From: Parasphingorhabdus sp. SCSIO 66989
GTDB lineage: Bacteria > Pseudomonadota > Alphaproteobacteria > Sphingomonadales > Sphingomonadaceae
Assembly: GCF_032852305.1 (NCBI RefSeq)
Contig: NZ_CP136594.1
Span: 2,827,501-2,891,500, forward strand
Length of the DNA stretch: 64,000 nt
Reading direction: 5' to 3'
Shown here: positions 43,866 through 52,703 of the stretch, in pieces
How the letters are laid out: each line of letters begins with the position of its first letter
Position numbering within the stretch: the first letter of the stretch is position 1
Notes under the pieces: generated by a model
Told to the model about the DNA's origin: nothing
What the model saw: the letters and a program-made list of their open reading frames with translations, nothing else
The model's database searches: none
Position numbers and translations under genes: made by a program

Positions 43866-44683
43866 TGATAGATACCAGCTCTGGTGCCCTCCCTGGCCCT
43901 GCCGCCACGATTACCGGCGACGCACTGGCGCGAATCGCGCATGAGGCCGGAGCACTGATCATGCCCTATTTCATTCAGGGCTGTGACGTGGTGGAGAAGA
44001 AGGATAATTCTCCCGTAACCGAGGCCGATCACAAGGCTGAGGCGTTAATCCTCGAGCAGTTGGCAGCCATCGCTCCCGGCCTACCGGTGCTGGCGGAAGA
44101 GGAAGTCGCCGCCGGACGCATTCCCGATCTTGGCAATGTCTATGCCTGTGTCGATCCGCTTGATGGCACCCGTGAATTTATCAATCAGCGCAAGGACTTT
44201 ACCGTCAATATCGGGATTGTTGCGGACAAAAAGCCGGTGGCAGGGGTCATCTATGCGCCAGCGCGCAACGCTCTTTATGTTGCGCATCCTGAGGCCGCGC
44301 CATGGATGGCTGAAATGGCACCCGATGCCGACTGGGCGATACCGGATCAGCGCAAACCGCTTCAGACTCGGAAGGCCAGCGAAAAGCTGGTCGCCATCGC
44401 CTCACGCTCGCACCGCACGGCGGAGACTAACGCCTTTCTGGATGAGCATGATGTCGCGGAAATCATCTCTGCCGGATCATCGCTGAAATTCTGCCTTGTC
44501 GCCGAGGGTAAGGCCGATCTGTACCCCCGCATGGGCCGCACCATGGAATGGGATACATCTGCCGGACAGGCGATTGTCGAAGCTGCCGGGGGCCGGGTGA
44601 CGCTGGAGGATGGCACGACGCCGCTGCATTACCAGAAGGCCGAGCGGGATTATGATAACCCGCATTTTATTGTTTATGGATAG
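43865..44683 (+). CDS. cysQ: 3'(2'),5'-bisphosphate nucleotidase
   Basis: 272 aa from ATG 43865, coupled to cysNC by TGATG; an ATG at 43847 would add 6 residues. Inositol-monophosphatase fold with metal motifs PVTEADHKAEALI, AEEE and DPLDGTREFINQRKDFTVNI, then WDTSAGQAIVEAAGG. Removes the 3' phosphate of PAP/PAPS, recycling the by-product of sulfate transfer. Third gene of cysD-cysNC-cysQ. Confidence 0.93.
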   Translation: MIDTSSGALPGPAATITGDALARIAHEAGALIMPYFIQGCDVVEKKDNSPVTEADHKAEALILEQLAAIAPGLPVLAEEEVAAGRIPDLGNVYACVDPLDGTREFINQRKDFTVNIGIVADKKPVAGVIYAPARNALYVAHPEAAPWMAEMAPDADWAIPDQRKPLQTRKASEKLVAIASRSHRTAETNAFLDEHDVAEIISAGSSLKFCLVAEGKADLYPRMGRTMEWDTSAGQAIVEAAGGRVTLEDGTTPLHYQKAERDYDNPHFIVYG

Positions 44684-44715
44684 CTCAATAATAACCTGAA
44701 CCGCAAAACACCGTC

Positions 44716-44789
44716 AGGGCTGAGCTTGTCGAAGCCCGCCTCTCCAAATAGCGCCAAGCCGAGAAACGCCCTTCGACAGGCTCAGGGCT
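44716..44789. repeat. REP-type inverted repeat (CTGAGCxTGTCGAAG family)
   Basis: agggctgagcttgtcgaagccc (44716-44737) and gcccttcgacaggctcagggct (44768-44789) are near-perfect inverted copies around a 30-bp spacer. This sequence type is very common between genes in sphingomonads. It sits between cysQ and hslV and may stabilise or terminate the cys transcript. Confidence 0.8.
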
Positions 44790-44848
44790 AACGGTCCAAT
44801 AAAAACTCGAACTGCTTCAGGCTTATCGAGACCCATGCAGCGCTGATC

Positions 44849-44877
44849 CTTGCGCCCCTAATCCACCTGCCCCATAT
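44849..44877 (+). promoter_or_regulatory. Candidate heat-shock (RpoH) promoter of hslV
   Basis: CTTGCGC (44849-44855), a 14-bp spacer, and CCCCATAT (44870-44877) match the RpoH consensus CTTGAAA-N13-15-CCCCATnT closely. hslVU is a classic RpoH target. A start about 7 nt after the -10 would fall at 44884, at most a few bases before the hslV ATG (44886), so the mRNA would be nearly leaderless. Confidence 0.65.
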
Positions 44878-44885
44878 AGCGCTGC

Positions 44886-45452
44886 ATGAGCGAACATAAC
44901 CAACATTCCATGCCGCAATGGCACGGCACCACCATCATCGGCGTCCGCAAAAATGGTAAGGCCATTATCGCGGGCGACGGTCAGGTTTCCATGGGCCAGA
45001 CGATTATGAAGCCCAATGCGCGCAAAGTCCGGGCGCTGGGCGATGGCTCAGTTATTGGCGGATTTGCAGGCGCCACCGCCGATGCGTTCACCCTGTTTGA
45101 GCGGCTAGAGGCCAAGCTGGAGCGACACAATGGCCAGCTGATGCGCGCCGCGGTTGAGCTCGCCAAGGACTGGCGCACCGACAAATATCTGCGCAACCTG
45201 GAAGCGATGATGATCGTCGCTGACAAGGAAGTAACCCTGATCCTCACCGGCAATGGCGATGTGCTGGAACCCGGCGACGGCATTGCCGCCATCGGTTCTG
45301 GCGGTAATTACGCTCTTGCCGCCGCCCGCGCACTGATGGATTATGAGGAAGATGCCGAGGTGCTGGCGCGCAAGGCGATGAAGATTGCCGCCGATGTCTG
45401 CGTCTACACCAATGACCAACTGACAGTGGAAGTACTCGACAGCGCGACCTGA
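44886..45452 (+). CDS. hslV: ATP-dependent protease proteolytic subunit HslV
   Basis: 188 aa. After a 14-residue propeptide comes the catalytic threonine ([20 protein letters not shown]), then [40 protein letters not shown] and [15 protein letters not shown]. It is a proteasome-like dodecamer working with the HslU ATPase. hslU is not adjacent but lies 2.2 kb downstream on the same strand, after two unrelated genes. A near-consensus RpoH promoter precedes it. Confidence 0.97.
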   Translation: MSEHNQHSMPQWHGTTIIGVRKNGKAIIAGDGQVSMGQTIMKPNARKVRALGDGSVIGGFAGATADAFTLFERLEAKLERHNGQLMRAAVELAKDWRTDKYLRNLEAMMIVADKEVTLILTGNGDVLEPGDGIAAIGSGGNYALAAARALMDYEEDAEVLARKAMKIAADVCVYTNDQLTVEVLDSAT

Positions 45453-45501
45453 CAGCATTCACGACCTGCCAAAGTCACGTAAACCTCGTTAGTTCTATCT
45501 A

Positions 45502-46317
45502 ATGGCCCTTCTATACGTCCTTCTTGGCGCTCTGCTCATTGGTGCGATCCTGTTGTATCGCCGCCTGTCGTGGCAGCGCAAACGCACCCGGCTTCTAGAG
45601 ACGCCGCTCACACCAGAACAGCGCGCGGTGGTGGCAGAGCTGGTGCCGATCATCCGACGTTTGCCAGAATCCCTGCGGCACAAGCTTGAGGGAAAAATCA
45701 ATCTGTTTCTCGACCAAATCACTGTTCGCGGCAATCAGGGCCTTGAGATTACCGAGAGCATGAAGCTCTCAATCGCTGCGCAAGCCTGCCTATTGGTCGT
45801 CAATAGCCCGGCCTGGTATCACCCCCTCAGAAATGTACTGGTCTATCCTTCCGCCTTCCGCAAAAACCGCAACACATATGATGGTCATGTTGTGCACGAA
45901 AACAGGCATATAGTGCTTGGCGAAAGCTGGGTCCGCGGGCCCGTCGTCCTGGCATGGCCCGATGCGCTTGAAGGTGGCCTTGATGAGCGAGACGGGCACA
46001 ATGTCGTCATCCACGAATTCGCGCATCAACTGGACAGCTTAACCGGTCACACAAACGGTTTACCCCTATTGCGCAAAGGGCAGGCCTATAGTGGCTGGCA
46101 GAAGGCCATGCTGGACGCATATCATGAACATGTGAACCGGGTCGCAGGCGGACGCGGGACGGTGATCGATCCCTATGGTGCCACTAATCATGAAGAGTTT
46201 TTTGCCGAGGCAATTGTCGCCTTCTTCGAAAAACCGCATGCGTTGCAACGTGATGCGCCGGCGCTTTATGCCCAGCTTTCGAAGCTGCTGGCGCTCGATC
46301 CGGTGCAGTGGTCCTGA
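45502..46317 (+). CDS. mtfA: Zinc-dependent peptidase, MtfA family (M90)
   Basis: 271 aa. An N-terminal membrane helix (LLYVLLGALLIGAILLYRRL) precedes the catalytic domain with HEFAHQLD (His171, Glu172, His175) and the third ligand region NHEEFFAEAIVAFFE. E. coli MtfA binds the repressor Mlc and is a peptidase; it lacks a membrane helix at this position, so localisation here may differ. Placed between hslV and hslU. Confidence 0.9.
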   Translation: MALLYVLLGALLIGAILLYRRLSWQRKRTRLLETPLTPEQRAVVAELVPIIRRLPESLRHKLEGKINLFLDQITVRGNQGLEITESMKLSIAAQACLLVVNSPAWYHPLRNVLVYPSAFRKNRNTYDGHVVHENRHIVLGESWVRGPVVLAWPDALEGGLDERDGHNVVIHEFAHQLDSLTGHTNGLPLLRKGQAYSGWQKAMLDAYHEHVNRVAGGRGTVIDPYGATNHEEFFAEAIVAFFEKPHALQRDAPALYAQLSKLLALDPVQWS

Positions 46318-46349
46318 ATGGCCCTGCTTGCAACGCTCGACAGCAACAG

Positions 46350-47507
46350 ATGATCGCCTATAGTCATCCCGTGCTTGACCAAGTCACCCCAACCCGCAGA
46401 GAATTTCTGGCCACCGGCGCCATATTGGGTGGCGCCACGATGCTATCCGCCTGTGCGCCGGGCACAGAGCCTTTGGCAAATGTATCAGCGTCAGGGCCCT
46501 GCCTGCCCAAAGTCCGCGCCAGTGCAGACCGGGCAATCCGGCAACTGGTGGGTTTGCGTCCCTATCGGCCATCGGGATTCGTCGTCCGCCGCGAGGCGAT
46601 AGACGACAAGCGACTTGTCCATAATTATGGCCATGGCGGCGGCGGCATTACGCTCGGCTGGGGCAGTTCCAAGCTGGCGGTTGATCTGGGGCTACCCGGC
46701 CATCAGGGGCCAGTGGCGGTTATCGGTGCCGGGATTATGGGGCTGACCACGGCACGACTGTTGCAGGAAGCGGGGCAGCAGGTCACCATCTATACCAGCC
46801 AGCTTCCACCCGAAACCACATCCAATATCGCCGGCGGCCAATGGTATCCGAGCTCGGTCTTTTCCGGATCGCAGCTCACGCCGGAATTTGAACAGCAATT
46901 CGTTGCGGCCAGCGCGTACAGCTATTATCGCTATCAACTGCTGGTGGGAGAGCATTATGGCGTGCGCTGGATGCCCACTTATGAGCTTTCCAATCGCCCC
47001 ATCAATATGGGCCAGGTTGATCGGTTGATCGCCAATATGTTGCCCGAGATGCAGACCTTTGAAGAGGCGGACAACCCCTTCGGCACCCTACATCTGCGCC
47101 GTTCTTACAACATGTATATTGAGCCTGCCCGCTTCTTGCGCGCTATTCAGCGCGATATCCTGCTCGCGGGTGGAAAGATCACCGTACGGCATTTCCATGA
47201 TCGCGGCGAAGTTCAGGCGCTGCCGGAAAAGCTGATCTTCAACTGCACCGGGCTCGGCGCGGCGGAGCTATTCGGTGATGAAGAACTGATCCCGGTGCGC
47301 GGTCAGTTGGAAATATTGCTGCCCCAGCCGGAGATCAATTACGCCTATACCAATAGGCGCGGCCTCTACATGTTCCCGCGCTCGGATGGGATCGTTCTCG
47401 GCGGCACATTTGAGCGCGGTCAGTTTGATCGCACACCGCAACCGGAAGTCTCCAGCCGCATTGTCGATGGCCATGCCGCCATCGCCGATGCCATGCGCTG
47501 TGCTTGA
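46350..47507 (+). CDS. Tat-exported FAD-dependent oxidoreductase (D-amino-acid oxidase-like)
   Basis: 385 aa from ATG 46350. The N-terminus carries a twin-arginine signal (TRREFLATGAILGGATMLSA) ending in a possible lipobox (LSAC, Cys35). The FAD-binding Rossmann motif is VAVIGAGIMGLTTARLLQEA and the DAO domain contains NIAGGQWYPSSVF, FNCTGLGAAELFGDEELIPV RGQ and GIVLGGTFERGQFDR. Folded export fits a flavoprotein. The substrate is unknown. It lies between mtfA and hslU, and the end (DGHAAIADAMRCA) may be slightly short. Confidence 0.85.
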   Translation: MIAYSHPVLDQVTPTRREFLATGAILGGATMLSACAPGTEPLANVSASGPCLPKVRASADRAIRQLVGLRPYRPSGFVVRREAIDDKRLVHNYGHGGGGITLGWGSSKLAVDLGLPGHQGPVAVIGAGIMGLTTARLLQEAGQQVTIYTSQLPPETTSNIAGGQWYPSSVFSGSQLTPEFEQQFVAASAYSYYRYQLLVGEHYGVRWMPTYELSNRPINMGQVDRLIANMLPEMQTFEEADNPFGTLHLRRSYNMYIEPARFLRAIQRDILLAGGKITVRHFHDRGEVQALPEKLIFNCTGLGAAELFGDEELIPVRGQLEILLPQPEINYAYTNRRGLYMFPRSDGIVLGGTFERGQFDRTPQPEVSSRIVDGHAAIADAMRCA

Positions 47508-47549
47508 CTATTGATACACAGACCCCAAATTCGCATTTCGCAACCTACC

Positions 47550-47622
47550 CCGTTCATGTCGAGCACAGTCGAGACATCTTGCAAGCTGCAAACGGCCTCT
47601 CGACTTCGCTCGAGGCGAACGG
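47550..47622. repeat. REP-type inverted repeat (TCGAG-rich family)
   Basis: ccgttcatgtcgagcacagtcgaga (47550-47574) and its imperfect complement at 47598-47622 (tctcgacttcgctcgaggcg) form a long hairpin. This palindrome type is frequent in sphingomonad intergenic regions. It lies just before hslU. Confidence 0.8.
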
Positions 47623-47649
47623 AAAGAGAGAGTTAAGTGAATAAATAGA

Positions 47650-48951
47650 ATGACCGACCAATTGACCCCGAAGAAAATCGTTGCCGCTCTGGATGAGCAT
47701 ATTGTCGGCCAGCGCGACGCCAAGCGTGCTGTGGCCGTAGCGCTGCGCAATCGCTGGCGGCGTCAGCGTCTGCCCGCTGAATTGCGGGATGAGGTAACGC
47801 CGAAGAATATCCTGATGATCGGCCCCACAGGCTGCGGCAAGACCGAGATTTCCCGCCGCCTTGCCAAGCTGGCCCAGGCACCATTTATCAAGATCGAGGC
47901 GACCAAATTTACCGAGGTCGGCTATGTCGGCCGCGATGTGGATCAGATTGCTCGTGATCTGGTCGAGGAAGCAGTACGTCTGGAAAAAGACAATCGCCGC
48001 GAGGCCGTGCGCGAAGCTGCATCCGAAGCGGCGATGAAGCGCCTGCTCGATGCGCTGGTCGGCGACAATGCCAGCGAGGCGACCCGCGAGAGCTTTCGCC
48101 AGCGTATTGTCGATAATCATATGAATGACGCAGAAGTCGAGATTGAGGTCACCGACACCCCCAATGCGCCGATGGAAATCCCCGGCATGAGCGGTCAGGT
48201 CGGTATGATCAACCTCTCCGACATGATGGGCAAAGCCTTCGGACAAACGCCGATGAAGCGCCGCAAGATGCGCGTCGCCGATGCCTGGGACAAGCTGGTC
48301 GAGGAAGAGTCCGACAAGCGTATGGACGAAGATGACGTCGCCCGCGCCGCCCTCGCCAATGCCGAGACCAATGGCATTGTGTTCCTTGATGAGATCGACA
48401 AGATCGCCGTCAGCGATGTGCGCGGCGGATCGGTAAGCCGCGAAGGCGTGCAGCGCGATCTGCTGCCGCTGATCGAAGGCACCACCGTGGCGACAAAATA
48501 TGGCCCGATGAAAACCGACCATGTTCTGTTTATCGCCTCCGGCGCGTTCCATGTCTCGAAACCCAGCGATATGCTGCCCGAGCTACAGGGCCGTCTGCCG
48601 ATCCGCGTAGAACTGCGCGCCCTGACCGAGGAGGACTTCGTCACCATCCTCAAAGACACCAAAGCCAATCTGCCGGCACAATATGCCGCACTGATCGGCA
48701 CCGAGAATGTAACGCTCGACTTCACCGATGATGCTATTGCCGCGCTCGCCAAGATCGCTGCCAATGTGAACGAGACGGTGGAGAATATCGGTGCTCGCCG
48801 CTTGCAGACGGTGATGGAGAAGCTGCTCGAGGATGTCAGCTTTAACGCCGAAGAGATGGGCGGCGAGACGGTTACTATAGATGCCGCTTATGTCGACAGC
48901 CAACTCACCGATGTTGCGCGCGATACCGATCTCAGCAAATATGTGTTGTGA
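47650..48951 (+). CDS. hslU: ATP-dependent protease ATPase subunit HslU
   Basis: 433 aa, family-typical length. It starts [20 protein letters not shown], with Walker [36 protein letters not shown], Walker [13 protein letters not shown] and sensor region [12 protein letters not shown]-like [19 protein letters not shown]+ unfoldase that feeds substrates to HslV. Separated from hslV by mtfA and the FAD oxidoreductase. Ends TGATG into the next gene. Confidence 0.97.
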   Translation: MTDQLTPKKIVAALDEHIVGQRDAKRAVAVALRNRWRRQRLPAELRDEVTPKNILMIGPTGCGKTEISRRLAKLAQAPFIKIEATKFTEVGYVGRDVDQIARDLVEEAVRLEKDNRREAVREAASEAAMKRLLDALVGDNASEATRESFRQRIVDNHMNDAEVEIEVTDTPNAPMEIPGMSGQVGMINLSDMMGKAFGQTPMKRRKMRVADAWDKLVEEESDKRMDEDDVARAALANAETNGIVFLDEIDKIAVSDVRGGSVSREGVQRDLLPLIEGTTVATKYGPMKTDHVLFIASGAFHVSKPSDMLPELQGRLPIRVELRALTEEDFVTILKDTKANLPAQYAALIGTENVTLDFTDDAIAALAKIAANVNETVENIGARRLQTVMEKLLEDVSFNAEEMGGETVTIDAAYVDSQLTDVARDTDLSKYVL

Positions 48952-49394
48952 TGATCGATGCGGAAGGAACCCTCACCGGCGGATGCCATTGTGGCGCCAT
49001 CCGCTACACGCTGACTGGCACGCCGCTTAACCACACTCTGTGCCATTGCACTGATTGTCGCCGCAACAGCGGCGCACCAATGGTCGGTTGGGCAATGTAT
49101 CAGGAACAGGCTTTCAGCCTGGATATGGGCGAAGTCGCCACCTATGCCTCTTCCGAGCATGCCCGGCGACATTTCTGCATCCAGTGCGGGACAGGCCTGT
49201 TCTATACCAATGCCGTGCTGATCCCCGGTTGTGTGGATGTCCAATCGGCGACGCTGGATGAGCCGGATAAGCTGCCGCCGCAAATGCAGATACAGGTCGC
49301 CGATCGTATCGACTGGATGGCTTGTGTGCATGAATTGCCAACTGCAGAGCGCTATCCGGACCCTGCAGAGCTAGGCCGTATACTCATAAAATAG
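48951..49394 (+). CDS. GFA family (Mss4-like zinc fold) protein
   Basis: 147 aa from ATG 48951, overlapping the hslU stop; a GTG at 48948 is possible. Zinc-binding cysteines are in the expected pairs: GGCHCGAIRY, HCTDCRRNSGAP and HFCIQCGTGLFYTN. The family was named for glutathione-dependent formaldehyde activation, but most members have no proven reaction. The final residues (LGRILIK) and stop codon lie inside the left arm of an inverted-repeat element (49372-49639), so the C-terminus was probably replaced when it inserted. Confidence 0.9.
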   Translation: MIDAEGTLTGGCHCGAIRYTLTGTPLNHTLCHCTDCRRNSGAPMVGWAMYQEQAFSLDMGEVATYASSEHARRHFCIQCGTGLFYTNAVLIPGCVDVQSATLDEPDKLPPQMQIQVADRIDWMACVHELPTAERYPDPAELGRILIK

Positions 49395-49639
49395 GTGGAT
49401 TGAGGTATAGCGCGGAAAGCCGCTCGGAAGGAGGGAAGCGCAGCGAAATGGGGGACATTGGGCAAGCTTTCCGACGTAGCGAGCGGCTCTCCACGCCATA
49501 TCCTAACGGACGACCAAATGGCTTTAACCTGCTGCAAAACCACCCTTGGACGTGCCACTGGCACGCCCTGCGGGTGGTTTCACAGCATCTCTGCGCCATT
49601 TGGACGCCTCAACCACCTATTTTATGAGTGTACGGCCTA
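49372..49639. mobile_element. 268-bp inverted-repeat element (MITE-like)
   Basis: The ends are inverted copies of 33-34 bp: taggccgtatactcataaaa (49372 onward, arm to 49405) and the complement at 49607-49639, with one mismatch and one extra base. Inside are further nested stems: agccgctcg/cgagcggct, ccaaatggc/gccatttgg, aaaccaccc/gggtggttt and cgtgccactggcacg. No coding capacity is evident. The nested foldback design and lack of a gene suit a non-autonomous miniature element or a REP-type structured unit. Confidence 0.72.
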
Positions 49640-49773
49640 AGCTAATCCGGGTATAAATCCGTTCCGGACCGTTTACATCTGTAACTTCCTCCCCATATGA
49701 TGCGAATAGCAGTCGAGAAATGCGGTCGCGAAGCATGGCTGTTCATAAGAATTTTGATAATAAGGGTCGCATA

Positions 49774-50391
49774 ATGCACAAACTCGCCATCCCAACCTGC
49801 CTGTTGGCTGCAACCGCACTGCTTGGCGCTTGCGGCGAAACAACGGAGCAATCTACCCCTGAGGCCGAACAGGAAGTGGAAGACATCATCGTCGAGGATC
49901 AGCCGGGTCCAGCCATTGGAGATCGTGCGCCGGTTGATCTGGAACTGGCGAACGCTGCCGGTGAAACCGCGAGCGTTGCGTCTTTGGCCGATGAAAAGGG
50001 TACCGTACTGGTCTTCACTCGCTCGGTTGACTGGTGTCCCTATTGTCAGGCCCAGCTAAAGGGCTTGAAAGAGATCGCAGAAGACGTTGCCAATAGCGGC
50101 TATACGCTGGCCGGTGTCTCCTATGATCCCACCAGCTCTCTGGCCAAGTTTGCTGAAGACCAGGAGGTGGACTATATGCTTCTCTCCGATGAAGGCTCCA
50201 AGCTGATTGATGCATTCAATATTCGCGACCCGCAATATGCCGACCCGGAAAGCCGCGCTTATGGCGTACCCTATGCCTCGATCTTCGTGCTTGATGCCGA
50301 GGGCGTAGTGCTCGCCAAATCGGTGTCGGCTGACTATAAAGTCCGCCCAACCAACGAAGAAATCAAAAAGCTGATCGAAAGCGTAGGCTGA
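49774..50391 (+). CDS. Peroxiredoxin-like lipoprotein (AhpC/TSA family)
   Basis: 205 aa from ATG 49774, chosen because it begins a lipoprotein signal (MHKLAIPTCLLAATALLGAC, Cys20). An acidic linker (about 25-50) leads to a thioredoxin fold with VLVFTRSVDWCPYCQAQLKG, in which Cys88 and Cys91 make a CxxC. Peroxiredoxins usually carry a single peroxidatic Cys with Thr/Pro before it, so this could be a reductase or an atypical PrxQ-like enzyme. It would be anchored in the envelope. Confidence 0.86.
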   Translation: MHKLAIPTCLLAATALLGACGETTEQSTPEAEQEVEDIIVEDQPGPAIGDRAPVDLELANAAGETASVASLADEKGTVLVFTRSVDWCPYCQAQLKGLKEIAEDVANSGYTLAGVSYDPTSSLAKFAEDQEVDYMLLSDEGSKLIDAFNIRDPQYADPESRAYGVPYASIFVLDAEGVVLAKSVSADYKVRPTNEEIKKLIESVG

Positions 50392-50445
50392 GCCACAGCC
50401 TGTCCTCTTGCTTTGGTCGGCGCATAACCCGCTTATAGTCCGACC

Positions 50446-51093
50446 ATGCCCATAGAAACGCTGATCGCTTTCATACTCACTGACCTGGCCTTCTGCCTGG
50501 TGCCGGGACCTGCGGTGATGATTACCGTTAGCCATGTGCTTTCAGGTGGCGGGCGCAATGCCATTGGCCCGATACTCGGCATCAATTTTGGCAATTTTGT
50601 CTGGTATGGCTTGAGCGCGCTGGGCCTGATGGCGCTGGCGAGCACCGCACCCATCGCCTTTGCGATTATCCAATATGTTGGCGCGGCCTATCTTATCTGG
50701 CTGGGCTGGAAACGCCTGAGGGTCGACGCCATGGCACCGGTCCTTGCTCCGGCCATGGGCAATGGAACCATTGGCAGCGGCATCGCCTCCGGATTTGCCA
50801 GCGGTATCGCGGTGCATATGGCCAATCCCAAGGCCCTGCTGTTCTACACCACCGTCCTGCCACAGTTTCTGGATGCGGAGCGACCGCTTGCCCCCCAGAT
50901 GCTGACGCTCATGCTGGCGACAGTCTTCACGGAGACCACTAGCCTCTCCATCTATTCCATTATCGCCGCCCGGGGCGGAGCGATAGCCCGCGATGTCGGG
51001 CGCACCCATTTGCTCAATCGCATTGCCGGAGTGATATTGATCGCCGTGGCGATTGCGCTGTTGGTTGTAAATGCCATGCCCGATGGTCAATGA
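50446..51093 (+). CDS. LysE/RhtB family amino-acid exporter
   Basis: 215 aa with six hydrophobic segments. Starts TLIAFILTDLAFCLVPGPAV MITVSHVLSGGGRNAIGPIL, the LysE/RhtB N-terminal signature with the P-G-P motif, followed by YVGAAYLIWLGWKRLRVDA and MANPKALLFYTTVLPQF. Such carriers export amino acids or related metabolites; the substrate is unknown. Confidence 0.93.
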   Translation: MPIETLIAFILTDLAFCLVPGPAVMITVSHVLSGGGRNAIGPILGINFGNFVWYGLSALGLMALASTAPIAFAIIQYVGAAYLIWLGWKRLRVDAMAPVLAPAMGNGTIGSGIASGFASGIAVHMANPKALLFYTTVLPQFLDAERPLAPQMLTLMLATVFTETTSLSIYSIIAARGGAIARDVGRTHLLNRIAGVILIAVAIALLVVNAMPDGQ

Positions 51094-51207
51094 TCGGCGG
51101 GGCTTTGCCAAAGCGCAAGACTTGCTATATCGTCGGCAGTCGTCGCGACAAAAGCAGACAGGCGCTTTTCAGCCTCTATTCATGCGGCGCTATCAAAGGT
51201 GCACTTT

Positions 51208-52677
51208 ATGTTTGCTCATCATGCGGCGAAGGCGTCTGCCCCCCTATTTGACGCCCCTCCCCACCGCACTGCGATCCGCGCTCTGCCGTCGGTTTTGCGT
51301 GCCGTTCAGTCGTATGCGATAGAGCTGCGTCAACATGTGGCCAGGCTGCTCGCTGCATTGATCATGCTCGCGATGCTTGCCCAACCGGCTCAGGCCCAGT
51401 CGATCCTGCGCGATGCGGAGACTGAAGAGCTGTTGAGAGACATGTCGCGCGACCTCATAATCGCGGCGGGTCTGCGCCCGGGCAATGTCAATGTTGTTGT
51501 AATCAACGACCCCTCCATCAACGCGTTCGTTGCTGGAACGCAAGACGTCTATATCCATAGCGGTCTGATACGCGCCGCCGATACCGCCAATGAAGTGCAG
51601 GGTGTGATTGCGCACGAGCTCGGCCATATCGCGCTCGGCCATTCGATCACCCGGTCCGAGGCTGGCAGCAAAGCAGGCAATATCAGCATATTGAGCCTTA
51701 TCCTTGGTGCAGCCGCAATCGCAGCAGGCGCCGGCGAAGCGGGAATGGGCATTATGGGCCTCGGCCAGCAAGCCGCGATGAGCCAGTTCCTCTCTCACAC
51801 CCGCGCCGAAGAAGCCTCAGCGGACGTGGTTGGCGCGAAATATCTCTCTCAAGCCGGAATGACCGGACGTGGCTCGATCAATTTCTTCAAAAAACTGCAA
51901 AACCTCGAATTCCGCCTCGCTATCCCGCAGAATAACAGCTTCGGTCGCAGTCACCCTCTCTCCGGCGAGCGTATCACTACCTTACAGAGTATCTATGAAA
52001 AGGACCCTGCTTGGAACAAGCCATTGGATCAGAACATTGAACAGCGATTCAAGCGGGTGAAGGCCAAGCTAGAGGGCTTTATCCTCGAACCACGGGTTAC
52101 CTTTCGCGATTATCCGGAATATGATGAGAGCATCCCAGCCCGCTATGCCCGTGCTTATGCCTGGCACAAGAGCGCTTATCCCGACAAAGCTATGGCAGAG
52201 GCTGAAGCACTGTTGGCCGAAGAGCCGGAAAACCCCTATTTTCTGGAATTGCATGGCCAGATTTTGCTGGAAAGTGGAAAGCCGGATGAAGCCTTGGAAT
52301 CGCTGCGCAAGGCAACCTATCTTACCAATAGCCATTCGCTGATCGCAGGCCTCTTCGGCCATGCGTTAATCGCGACCGAAGACGATGCCAATATGGAAGA
52401 GGCCGAAAAGGTCCTGAAAGCAGCGGTAGCCCGCGATGCGCGTAACCCCTTTGCATGGTATCAGCTCGGCGTGGTTTATGGGCATAAGGGTGATGAACCT
52501 CGCGCATCACTAGCCAGTGCAGAACGCTATGTGATACAGGGCAATGCGCCCTTGGCCATGCGCCATGCCGGTATTGCCATGGCAGGCCTTCCTGAATACT
52601 CGCCAGATTGGATCCGTGCGCAGGATATCGCCATTTTGGCGCGCGATTACCTTGAACGGCAGGGCAACCGGCGCTAG
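51208..52677 (+). CDS. M48 family metalloprotease with TPR domain (BepA-like)
   Basis: 489 aa from ATG 51208 (a GTG at 51199 is in frame). An unusual 40-residue N-terminal extension precedes the hydrophobic secretion signal (ARLLAALIMLAMLAQPAQAQ), so the true start may be later. Catalytic HELGH (His136, Glu137, His140) and the third ligand in HTRAEEASADVVGAKYLSQA. The C-terminal half has TPR repeats (ARAYAWHKSAYPDKAMAEAE; ILLESGKPDEALESLRKATY). BepA-type proteins check outer-membrane protein assembly in the periplasm. Followed by a DsbA-like gene. Confidence 0.92.
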   Translation: MFAHHAAKASAPLFDAPPHRTAIRALPSVLRAVQSYAIELRQHVARLLAALIMLAMLAQPAQAQSILRDAETEELLRDMSRDLIIAAGLRPGNVNVVVINDPSINAFVAGTQDVYIHSGLIRAADTANEVQGVIAHELGHIALGHSITRSEAGSKAGNISILSLILGAAAIAAGAGEAGMGIMGLGQQAAMSQFLSHTRAEEASADVVGAKYLSQAGMTGRGSINFFKKLQNLEFRLAIPQNNSFGRSHPLSGERITTLQSIYEKDPAWNKPLDQNIEQRFKRVKAKLEGFILEPRVTFRDYPEYDESIPARYARAYAWHKSAYPDKAMAEAEALLAEEPENPYFLELHGQILLESGKPDEALESLRKATYLTNSHSLIAGLFGHALIATEDDANMEEAEKVLKAAVARDARNPFAWYQLGVVYGHKGDEPRASLASAERYVIQGNAPLAMRHAGIAMAGLPEYSPDWIRAQDIAILARDYLERQGNRR

Positions 52678-52703
52678 GCGCTCTGCCACAACAAGGGTTT
52701 CTC

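Noticed and set aside
47650-48951. hslU considered as ClpX because of similar AAA+ motifs
   Set aside because: No zinc-binding N-domain; the N-terminus and the inserted I-domain-like middle are those of HslU, and hslV is nearby.
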